64,000 nt of DNA, taken from NCBI GenBank assembly GCA_029717555.1, contig JAMDHS010000052.1, positions 1 to 64,000 of the forward strand. The letters run 5' to 3'. Position 1 is the first letter of the stretch. Every line of letters begins with the position of its first letter. The notes beneath the pieces were generated by a model, which saw only the letters and a list, made by a program, of their open reading frames with translations, did no database searches and had not been told where the DNA came from. Positions 10,109 to 18,788 of this stretch are shown piece after piece. This DNA is from Peribolospora baueri (Eukaryota > Basidiomycota > Peribolosporomycetes > Peribolosporales > Peribolosporaceae). Both the position numbers and the translations under genes were made by a program.

Positions 10109-13100
10109 TTACAGGATCCCATTCCATCTGACTGCCTTCCTCGTCCAGTGCCCCTCCTGACCGGGAATGAAGTCTCCACGAACAATCTTGGCCCTTCTCT
10201 TAACCCATCCTCCCTCAGGCCTTCCCGTCTGCGGTTTCGAAACGGATGTAGACGCCTTCTCTTTGACCGGGGCCGAAAAGAGAGCGCTCATGCACCAAGG
10301 AGGAGAGGAGCTCCGATCGGGCCGGGAGAGGGCCGCAGTAGAGTAAGGGCACTTGGTGGATGGGAAGGTTAGGGGTGCTGGTCAATGCTTCGAGGGAAGT
10401 GCCGCAGAACAGCGAGCAGTCTCGCTGCTCAACCTCCTGTTCTTCTCCCTCCTCTCCGCTCGAGCGCGACAGAGCCGCCCTCGTTCTCGCAGCAGGCGCC
10501 GATCCAATTAACTCCTCCAATCTCGCCCTGCTCACAAACTTGCCTTCCTTGCGATCGTATAGATCGCCAAGAACCGATCCGGCAGGTGTTCGTACGAGAT
10601 CGAATGGGTCGCCGAGAGCCACTCGCCAAAGAGGATATACCTTTCTGGAAAAGTACAGCTTCGGACCCCTTGACCGTTCGTGAGAAGGTAGAGGAGGGAA
10701 GGAAAATGCGAGGTGATCCACGCGTCGAGGTGCCGGAATTGTTCGTGGCTGGACGAACTGATGACGTGACTCCCGTTTTGGACATGAATTCCAAAAGGCA
10801 CTCCCATCTCATTGAGCGGAGCGGTCAACGAGGGAAGAGCAGAAGAGGGAGAGGTGGCAGATGACAGAAGCGAGAAGCCGATATTGGCACCATCCACTTT
10901 CTCTTCGATGACCACCCTCTCCCCCATTCCAGCCCAGTTATTCCCCTCCTTTTCGTCCAGGATTAGATCGTCCTTCGTCGCAGACCCGAGATTGATAAAA
11001 TGCGGCGTTCTGGGGAATTTGAAGAAACCGCCTCGCACGAGCCCGTCTGTCGGCTCAGTTGCCTCACCACCTCGCACGCGTCGTCGAACGAGCGCACAGT
11101 CACCACTGCGCTGAAGCCTTCGTCCAAAGAGGGCAGTTCGAAAGCCTTGGAGAAGGAAGTGATGGCCATCCGAGCGCGGGCGGGTGGTAAGGTGGGGTGG
11201 TTTTTATGGGTGTGGACGCGGCGTTCACAGAGACGAGCGGAATAGTCGAAGTGGACGCAGATGGCACGTTTGGGGTTGAACGCTAGTGCCAGCCAGGCCT
11301 GCCGATCGGCCTTGGTAGGGTTGACCCTGTCGAGGATGATGGTCTGTCGTCCCTTTCCTCTCATTCCCGCCCCTCCTCCGCCAGTTTTCTTGCCACCAGA
11401 TGCAGAAGCGACGGCGTTCCCGAGTGCAGCTTCACAAGCAGACCTCGAGCCAGTCTCATCCTGGCTGATCCTTACCCATCCTCCAGAGTCGCGCTCCAGA
11501 AGCCTCTTGCTGAACCACGTCTTGCCCGAGCCAGGCAGGCCGACGAGCATGACCAATCGAGGATGCCGATCCAGTCTTCCGACCATCTGAAATCCTTTGC
11601 CTTACGGTTCTCCTACCTCTTCCTCGTCTATTTCCGACGACATCGCTTGACTGTGCTCCTTCCAAGTGCGCTTCACGAACGTCTCCACAAACTCTTCCTG
11701 CGCTCGAGTCTCCACACTTCCCGGGCGCATCTCACGTAGGGCGGCAATGGCCGAGTGGCGGCGTCCATTTGAGGTGAGGGAAGAGTGCGAGGAAAGGAGG
11801 GTGGGAGCTTGGAAGGTGGCAGCTCGAAGCCGAATAGGGCGATGTAGCATGCCAAGAAGGTCCCTGCTCGGCCTTCCAGAGTGGAACCGGCGGCAGGAGA
11901 AGCGTGAGTCGATCAATAGCGTCGGGCCTTTTTTTGAATGACGACCAGCCTCGATTTTCTATTTTTCTCCTCACTCACCTTTTCCGCCACCACAATGAAC
12001 CAAGACCGCTCCATACCTGCTCATCTCGTCTCTCACGACCTCCAAAAACTTTTCCACCTGCCCCATCTCCGGCGGCCCATAGTTGGCCACGCTCAGAAAA
12101 GTATGCCTCACAATTCCTTTCACCTCCTTGCTCTCGAACCAAGACGGAGGAAGAGGCGATTCCTCTGTGAGGGTGACGACGTGCGTAATTCCCAGTCTGG
12201 AGTAAAGCTGGACGATGTCGGTGGCGTTGCGAGGGGTCGACATGCCTGCTAGGCGGAAGGGCACGATCCAGCGGAAGAAGCTGGGAAATTCGCATTCGTT
12301 CCAGGCTGACGGTATTGAGCTGGCTTGGCTCGAGTCGGCTAAAGACGTGGAGGAGATGTCATAATCGAATACGCGATGGAAGAGAGAATTGAGCGCTCTC
12401 GCTTCTTGAGCTCTCGGGCTATATTCTGGATAACAGAAGAGCACCAGGGTTGCAGCAGGGAACGAACGCCTGTGGCCAAGGCCGCAGGATCAAGGGCTTG
12501 GAGGAAAGGAAGGCTCGGCTGAGAATGGTAGAGATCGGAGTCTGTAACTGCCGCTCCGAAGAGTGATACCAAATGATCTGCCCCGTCTCCTCCTTCATCG
12601 CGAGCAGACCCATTCAGTGTAGCGAGCACAAAAACAGAGTTTGCTCATCGCGTGGTCGAATACTTTGCGAGCCTTCTCGTCGGCCTTGTTCACCTTGCTT
12701 ATCTGCTGATAGGCAAAGCCTTCTTCTTCGAGCTCCAACAGCTTGTACCAGCTTAGCATTGCCAGCTTCCTTTTTCCTTCCCTATTCGCCCAATCGGCCA
12801 ACCGTGGCCAGCCCCTGGAACCACTGGAATGACGAGAGACGAGAATGAGAGCGGCGTGTAAGGCGTGTGTAAGGTTTTGACGGGCGAGAACGTGCAGAAA
12901 GAGATTGTCGAGATGGAAAACAAGGGAGACTGAACTCTTGCATGAGCCGGCCATGGATTCAAGGCTCGCTCCCGGAGAAGCCTGGGTAATGGAAGAGATG
13001 CCCTTCTCGACATTATGCTCATCACACCTCGAAATGGTGATGTGGAAGTCTTTGAGCGGCAGGCCGTCCTTGCCGGGGTCGGAAGTCTTCGCTTGGCCGA

Positions 13101-13420
13101 GACCAAGCGAAATAATCCGGCCTAGGTCAATGGAGAAACCTTCTTTTGACTTCGACGATCCATGACCTCCTGCCCCCGCAAGGAGCAGCCTCTCCACCAC
13201 CTGTTTGGCCTTTTCAGACAAGTTGCGCAGCTCGTCCTTGGTGCAGAAGGCGATGTGAAATGCGTCCTTGACGGCGTCGTTCCGCTTGACTGGGACGTTG
13301 TGTGGTACTGGCGGCAGGTGCTCGTTGGGCGATGGAGTCGATGAAGGGCCTTGTAAGGGCTAGATAGCCGCGTGTGCGCACTAAACGGAAAGAAGAAGAG
13401 TCTGAAGGAGGTGACGACAT
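10109..13420 (-). pseudogene. Decayed multi-domain RNA-repair gene: phosphatase, kinase and RNA ligase modules
   Basis: Minus strand, apparent start ATG 13418-13420. Order of modules: an N-terminal part with DAFHIAFCTKDEL and LKDFHITISRCDEHN (an HIT motif as in 2H phosphoesterases; tentative); a dual-specificity phosphatase with VHCGGGKG then RAGTFLACYIALFGF across an intron, and MRPGSVETRAQEEF; a P-loop kinase with VMLVGLPGSGKTWFSKRL and NHPTLPP; an RNA ligase with FKFPRTPHFINLGSATKDDL, the nucleotidyl-lysine motif IEEKVDGANIGF, ILFGEWLSATHSISYEHLP, EGVYIRFETADGKA and RAKIVRGDFIPGQEGHW. Adjacent motifs lie in different frames without usable splice sites: about 13345, 11770-11830, 11010-11050, 10560 and 10230. 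A stop with a 30-bp gap separates phosphatase and kinase at 11587-11604. So it looks dead, or is misassembled, or is two neighbouring genes. The intact protein would heal and reseal RNA ends. Confidence 0.72.
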
Positions 13421-13978
13421 GATCGGATGACCAGCTATTGATCTGAATTGGGTTATGAAAGGCGTTGGTGGCAAATGGAAGAAAGAGAAAAAGAAATAAG
13501 AAAAGGGCCGAAGTGCTTTGTCCGTGTGAAGATGCTACCGAATTTGTATGCGGTGAGGAAACCAGAACGATGGAGTCTGTCACAGAACAGAGTTTATATA
13601 GGCGGGCACGGAGTCAAACTCGATGCCGAGAAATTGAGAGTAAGAGACGGAAGTCGGATGAGTCGGCTCGACCTTATTGAACGCGAAATGAAGCAGTCTC
13701 CTGGGAGCAGGACTCGTCGAGATTAAGAGGGATTTTTAATGGCGATGGACCAGAATGGCGGTGCGCAGAGTCAGAATCATGATCATGTCTGTCATCGCAA
13801 GTTGTGACGAAATTTGGTGGGTGTGGAAACGGAAACGACGGATAACGACTCATGTCAAGTGGGTTATGGCTGTTGCTGCGAAATGACTCGAAGAGTGGAC
13901 CATGCGAAGGAAGCACCACTGACGGACAAATGCCAGAAATTGACTCGCGCGAGGGAAGGTAGGCTCGACAGGGTTAAG
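13421..13978. other. No gene seen
   Basis: Upstream flank of the decayed RNA-repair gene. Only short overlapping open frames without motifs; a CT/AT-richer leader lies around 13470-13520. It ends where the AT-rich mitochondrial insert begins. Confidence 0.4.
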
Positions 13979-14264
13979 TATAATACCTAAAAATTTCTAT
14001 ATTTACATTCTTGTTAGAAATACAAGCAGGTATCCAAGGAAACTTAGAATCAATATCATTATTATTCCTTGATAGTACATTTAATGTACGGAAAAACTTG
14101 TTATTAATTGCTTCATTATTCTCATTAATTATTGGTACTGAGTAGGATTAGCTCAATATAGAATTAAACGATTATTCGCTTATTCAACTATAAGTCATGT
14201 AGGATTTTTATTATTAGCATTAGCTATTAATTCTGAAGAATCAATTGAATCTTTCTTATTCTAC
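13979..14264 (+). pseudogene. nad2: Nuclear mitochondrial insertion (NUMT), nad2 fragment
   Basis: A 286-bp AT-rich island with sharp edges inside GC-rich DNA. Read as protein it gives [16 protein letters not shown], then [19 protein letters not shown] and, after a two-base slip near 14145, [20 protein letters not shown] followed by [20 protein letters not shown]. That is the core of mitochondrial NADH dehydrogenase subunit 2, whose conserved text includes [16 protein letters not shown]. Start and end of nad2 are absent and there is no presequence, so it is a dead piece of mitochondrial DNA captured in the nucleus. It could be mistaken for an intron of a nuclear gene, but the protein match rules this out. 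Confidence 0.88.
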
Positions 14265-15257
14265 AGCGGCTTGAGCCGAGCACCGTGCCGTTGTGAGTGT
14301 CCCTACTATAACGGAACAAGTCAGGTGACTCGTCTTCGCGTCGCGCTGGCGCTGTTGTATATAGGCGTGGAACGAGCAGAGCGGTCGAGCGCCTCTAGGT
14401 GGCGCGACGGGGAGCGACGGTACAGACGCGATCATCACAGCGACCACGAGAATGCGCGAAACTTTTCCCAGGAGGACAGTAGGCGTCACGGTTCGTCTCG
14501 GGAGAGGGTAGAGCCGATGGCGAGTGAGGACAAGACGCGCGAGCGGACACGATTTAATTCGAAACGAGAGCGAGGGACGACGACAGAGAAGCGGTCCAGC
14601 AGGGAGAGCAGCATCGTGACCCACATGACAATATTTGATCCGCAGGCCGCAACTGTCCCAATCTCGTCACCTCCTGGCCCTTCTTCGTATATCATTGCTC
14701 AAAGCCGCCCTCTAATCTGTCCTTGCCTCAATCAGATGCAGCTGATTTGAACGACGGCGGAAGACGCAGCAGCCACCTATCATCCGAATGTAAATGTTGT
14801 CGCCGCTCAAAGTGAGGTGCCGGGGCCGGTTATAAGTCATCCCTGAAAAGCAAGCAGATCTTTTATGACAACGCATGGTGTTTCGCCATGTTCATTGCCT
14901 CTGCTTCTCTCTCTGTGTTCTTTCCAACACTGCAGCAAGCAGACCTCGAGAGGGCCTTTCAGGCGACGTCCGCTGAGGTTTCGGACTTGACACATGAATA
15001 GCCGTTCTCGTGCCCTGGCAACAGCACATCGTCCTGAAATCACTCAAGATTGCCTGACAAGGTCTTCTGGGCGAAAACAACTAGCCTCTGTGGCGGATGA
15101 CTTTCACTTGGTTGACTAGTCTCGCTCCTGCCGCATCGCACCTCCTCCCTTATGACCCTGACGAGGGCGTCGTATGACCGACACCAAGAGACCGCCTTTA
15201 GCACCAGCCGGGAAATCAAAAATATTTGCCAACTGCTCGTCACATACGTTAAGCCAT
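14265..15257. other. No gene seen
   Basis: Between the NUMT and the TPR array. A plus-strand open frame 14271-14750 is rich in Arg/Ser/Glu and has no motif; minus-strand frames at 14837-15243 are short and unsupported. The stretch from 15040 to 15257 could hold the 3' end of the TPR gene if an intron is present. Confidence 0.4.
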
Positions 15258-15964
15258 CTAAGATGGATTGACAAGGTGTTCTACTCCCTCTGTGAGACTG
15301 CCACGAGTTCGAAGCACGTTCTCCAGGTCCCTGAGGCTCTCAGCCCTGCGCGGGTGCCCCTCGGGCGTCAGTTCGACCGCTCGCCGCCGTGTCGAGATAC
15401 AAGCCTCCAGGTCGTCTACGTCCCCGAGGCGCTGGAAGCGTGCTACTAGCGCGGTACCCAAGTCATCGAGACACCTGGCCCGGTCCGGGTGCCCCTCCGG
15501 CGTCAGGTCCACCGCTTGCCGCAGGATCGAGATCGAAGCCTCGAGGTCGTCTACGTCCCCGAGGCGTTCGAAGCGTGTTTGTAGCGCGTTGCCCAGGTTG
15601 CTGAGCGACCTGGCCCGGTACGCGTGCCCCTCGGGTGTCAGGTCGACCGCTTGCCGCCACATCGAGATACACGCCTCGAGGTCGTCTACGTCCCCGAGGC
15701 GTTCGAAGCGTGTTTGTAGCGTGTTGCCCAAGTTGCTGAGCCACCTGGCCCGGTCCGGGTGCCCCTCCGGCGTCAGGTCCACCGCTTGCCGCAGGATCGA
15801 GATAGAAGCCTCGAGGTCGTCTACGTCCCCGAGGCGTTCGAAGCGTCTTTGTAGCGCGTTGCCCAAGTTGTTGAGCAACGTGGCCCGGTACGGGTGCCCC
15901 TCGGGTGTCAGGTCGACCGCTTGCCGCCGCATCGAGATACACGCCTCGAGGTCGTCTACGCACC
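15258..15964 (-). CDS. TPR array protein, 5'-truncated (about five repeats)
   Basis: A minus-strand frame of about five 45-residue tetratricopeptide repeats, each of the type RQAVDLTPEGHPDRARWLSN then LGNTLQTRFERLGDVDDLEA. Long arrays of this kind are common in basidiomycetes, usually in large proteins with CHAT or NACHT/P-loop domains used as signalling scaffolds. At DNA level the units repeat every 135 bp. Toward the 5' side the repeat frame meets a stop just above 15985 inside a non-repeat sequence, so the upstream part of the gene is missing or spliced. The last repeat is followed by SLTEGVEHLVNPS and a stop. No partner domain is visible, so this looks like a fragment of a larger gene. 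Confidence 0.66.
15270..15964. repeat. Tandem 135-bp repeats (TPR-coding)
   Basis: About five direct repeats with period 135 bp, anchored by GTCGTCTACGTCCCCGAGGCG at regular spacing. Neighbouring units differ by a few bases, and alternate units resemble each other most (HPDRAR versus HAYRAR types), hinting at expansion by two-unit duplication. Confidence 0.8.
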
Positions 15965-16329
15965 TGGCTTCTGGCCATCAGCACCTTCCACGCAAACCAG
16001 ACGATCGCCGCACAGAGGCCCGCTAAGAAGACTTGGGATGGCGAAAAGGGACAAGGGAAACGAAAAGAAAAACAACAAGAAGAAATTTCAGCATTGTCAG
16101 CTCGAGTCGACGCTCGCCAAAAGGCGCCGACGAACACGGCGCAAAACAGGGAGCCCCGAACTTACGCTCATACTTCCTCTTCCTCTTCTACAGCCTCTGG
16201 GCATTCTGCTTGAGTCTCTCTTCAAAGATGAGCAAGTCCCGGTATGTCTGCTGGTCGGCTGGGGGGGCGAAAGACTCTGCGGAAGAGGAAGTGCGATGGG
16301 AGTAGGGCGAGTGACCTCGCTTTGAAGAG

Positions 16330-16518
16330 TTGTTCGCCAATGTCGAGCACGCGCGCGAGCTATCGGAGAGGGAGTGTGTGGCTCGAGGAAGGAAAGGGTG
16401 GCAGCCGATGGTGGCAGGGCAGTTGGACGAGGTGCTGAGGCGATACCCGGAGATCGAGGGCTCTCCCGTGCTGAAGGAGGTGAGGGCGTCGTTGGAAGAG
16501 GAGACGGAGGTGGACTGA
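16330..16518 (+). CDS. Small hypothetical frame upstream of kinase-like gene
   Basis: Encodes about 62 residues, NVEHARELSERECVARGRKG onward, then LDEVLRRYPEIEGSPVLKEV, amphipathic and helix-like. It may be an N-terminal exon of the kinase-like gene at 16579, because a GTGAGT donor-like site follows at about 16534 and an AG lies just before 16577, but the frame has a stop first. Unrecognised; kept because the text looks protein-like. Confidence 0.25.
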   Translation: MFANVEHARELSERECVARGRKGWQPMVAGQLDEVLRRYPEIEGSPVLKEVRASLEEETEVD

Positions 16519-16578
16519 AGAAGCGGGGACTCGAGTGAGTAATGTAGACATTGGCATTTTACCTGTCGGTCGCAGGCG

Positions 16579-17512
16579 ATGGCAGGTATAGAGAGACGGA
16601 TTATACTCGAATGGATGTATATCTATCTACCTCCAGCGCCAAAGCGATCACGAGACGAGGATGATCAGTCTGGGCCAACTGGGACAGGTCGCAAAGCACA
16701 GAAGAGGGACTCCTCTCGGACCGCTGCAAGCTCGACCAGGGTTGGTCGCGTTCGAGCCTTCGTCGCGCTCGAGCGCGAAGACGAGGAGACGGGGATGCAT
16801 CGCGCGTCGGTCGCAGATCTGCAAGCCATTAGCAGCGACCCGTCGCTCGCGGTCGCAGTTGGGAGAATGTCCCTGATTTTCGAGGCGACTGCGAGCGGGC
16901 CGGGGCTCGATGGAAAGAAGATGGCCATCAAGGTCAGGAGGCCTCTGGGCGGCGCGCCGACATGGTGGGACGACTTTGAGCAAGGGGCATATGAGGACAT
17001 AATCCTGGAATCACCGGCTGTTTTCCAGAACGAGGTGAATAATTACCATCGCTTGAGAAACTTCCAGGGATCATCCTTCTGCGGCTCTGTGAGTTCTTGG
17101 TCTTTCTCCGTTTCATCGCCACGTCCTAGTCTTTCCCGCGAGACTTCCGTTTGACCACTAGTCTCCTTCTCCTTCCCTTTGCAGATGGACACGGGCGCCT
17201 GGACAGTGGTCAGCCGCACCTGGTACTGGAACATGTCGTCTACCCTGAATAACCTCACCATCCCGTCCTCGATCTGCCATCTGTTAACAGATTTTGAGCC
17301 TGTACGATGAGCTGTACTCAGAGGGCTGGATGCACGGAGACATGAGCCCGTCGAACGTGCTGCAGCAGTACACAGGTCGAAAAGGCGCATACGACTTGAG
17401 CCGATTCCGGCTTGTCGACCTCGAGCGGGCCTACAAGGCGACGGAGGACAGAAATCCAAAAGGAGGATCACGCAGTGCAGCACACGCTCGACCAGATCTT
17501 GGTCCCCTTTGA
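16579..17512 (+). CDS. Protein kinase-like (fungal, HGD type)
   Basis: Two or three exons. The first (ATG 16579) carries KRSRDEDD-type basic text, an AIKVRRPLGG motif with the expected ATP-binding lysine, then EVNNYHRLRNFQG. A donor GTGAGT follows near 17088. The last exon carries LYDELYSEGWMHGDMSPSNV with catalytic Asp and Asn, and FRLVDLERA with a D-x-E in place of DFG. In between, one frame reads GRLDSGQPHLVLEHVVYPE. The HGD...N...D layout is that of fungal-specific kinase-like proteins and of phosphotransferases of the APH fold. The frames of middle and last exons do not join cleanly with canonical sites, so it may be damaged. It sits in the decayed left part of the window. Confidence 0.5.
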
Positions 17513-17934
17513 TTACTGACCATGTCAGGTGGGACGAGAACTTTGATGAAGCTCTGGGCCAACGCTCGACTTCGAATGCGACTGCCTACTCCATCTACGT
17601 CTTTCGACGCGCCGTTCAACCCTCCACGATCGTTTCCCCTCCTCCGGCTGCCGTCCCTGATGTCGTCCCGCGCTCACATCGAGGAGCAACGGGCACGAAG
17701 TGCAGAAGGCCAACTGGCCTCCCAACCCCAGCGCGCGACGAGGTCGCGCTGGGAAGAACGAGGGCGAACGAGCGGCGTCCCTCCGGCGTCTGCAATTCCT
17801 CTCCCTGTCCGCCCAAACCTGGCCCATCACCACTTCCTGCACCCGCCGCTGCACCCGCACAACTAGCTCATCCACCGCCCACATCGACAGTCGTCCCCTG
17901 AAGTGCGCTACCCATATCTGACTGACGCTTCCTC

Positions 17935-18200
17935 GAGAGCACCGGACGTTCCCCATCGATGTCTTCCTTCTGCACCGCAACATCTCCTTGCTCTTCTTTC
18001 AGGCCGTCATGGGCGGCGCCGTCGCCCTCGCTCCGTCCTACTTCCTTCCCATCTTCTTCGAGTGGCTGCGTGTGAGTACACAAGCTTCACCCTTCTCGCC
18101 TCCCGACGCTCCTCTCATGTCCCGTCTCGTACTTCAGGGAGACTCGCCAATCAGGCCGCCGTCCAATTGCTACCGTTCATCGTCTTCGGCACCGTATGAC
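17935..18200 (+). pseudogene. MFS transporter fragment
   Basis: Readable pieces: FPIDVFLLHRNISLLFFQAV, MGGAVALAPSYFLPIFFEWL, a GTGAGT donor, then after TTCAGGGAGACTC an out-of-step QAAVQLLPFIVFGTV. This order (first-helix glutamine, YxLPI-F, then A.V.LLPFIV) is typical of the central helices of 14-TM (DHA2-like) major facilitator transporters. Only about two helices are present, and the flanks on both sides (17520-17930, 18200-18590) show no further transporter text. A fragment of a lost gene; the family call is inference. Confidence 0.45.
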
Positions 18201-18788
18201 GATTTCAGAATGGATCAGAGCTCGCGCGGCTCGATGTCCTGCCCATCTGCCGAGGCGATGACCATGCGGTCGGGGGAGGCGGGAGAGGGGATTCTGGAGG
18301 CGAAAGAGGAGACCGAAGAGGAAGGGAGAGACCACGAGGGGGCTGCGACGTGGAGGGGAAGACGGCGTCAAGGGAAGCCAGACTCACAGAGGACCACTGC
18401 AAAGACTCCCTCCGTCGTCTCGTCACCTCGTCGTCGGCCCTTAGACGGACCATGATCACAGGCTTCTTCGAAGGTATCGCACCGCTACAGGCGTCGAATA
18501 TAGGAGTTAATTAATAAACTTTGCATGCAAGAAAGCTTTTTCATTTTCATAAAGTTGATGAGCCGAAAACCGATTAACCCTAGCAACCAATAGTACCTGT
18601 GAGGTCGGCCGCAGGTCGACCCAACCACTGGCGTCCAGTCGGTCTGACGCGGAAAACAAGAAAGAGTGAAACGAGTGGACGAGAAATGTACGAATGTCTC
18701 GACTGAACAATTTTTTGACCGCACATGATGAATGGAAGGGAAGACAGGAGCGAGTGATAATTCGTCACGATCCTCTGGCAGCAGACGT

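Noticed and set aside
11587-11604. Very short intron joining phosphatase and kinase modules
   Set aside because: The only in-frame GT...AG segment is 30 bp, far below the 60-140 bp introns seen elsewhere in the window; the link between the modules is left open.
13979-14264. AT-rich stretch as a replication origin or centromere-like element
   Set aside because: It encodes recognisable nad2 protein text, so mitochondrial origin explains the base composition.
14271-14750. Arg/Ser-rich frame downstream of the NUMT as an SR-like protein
   Set aside because: No RRM, irregular RS content, and no homologue-like motif.
15463-16137. Minus-strand frame with a hydrophobic segment (FLAGLCAAIVWFAWKVLMAR) and Arg/Pro repeats
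   Set aside because: The repeat part is an out-of-frame shadow of the TPR array; the hydrophobic piece alone is not enough for a gene.
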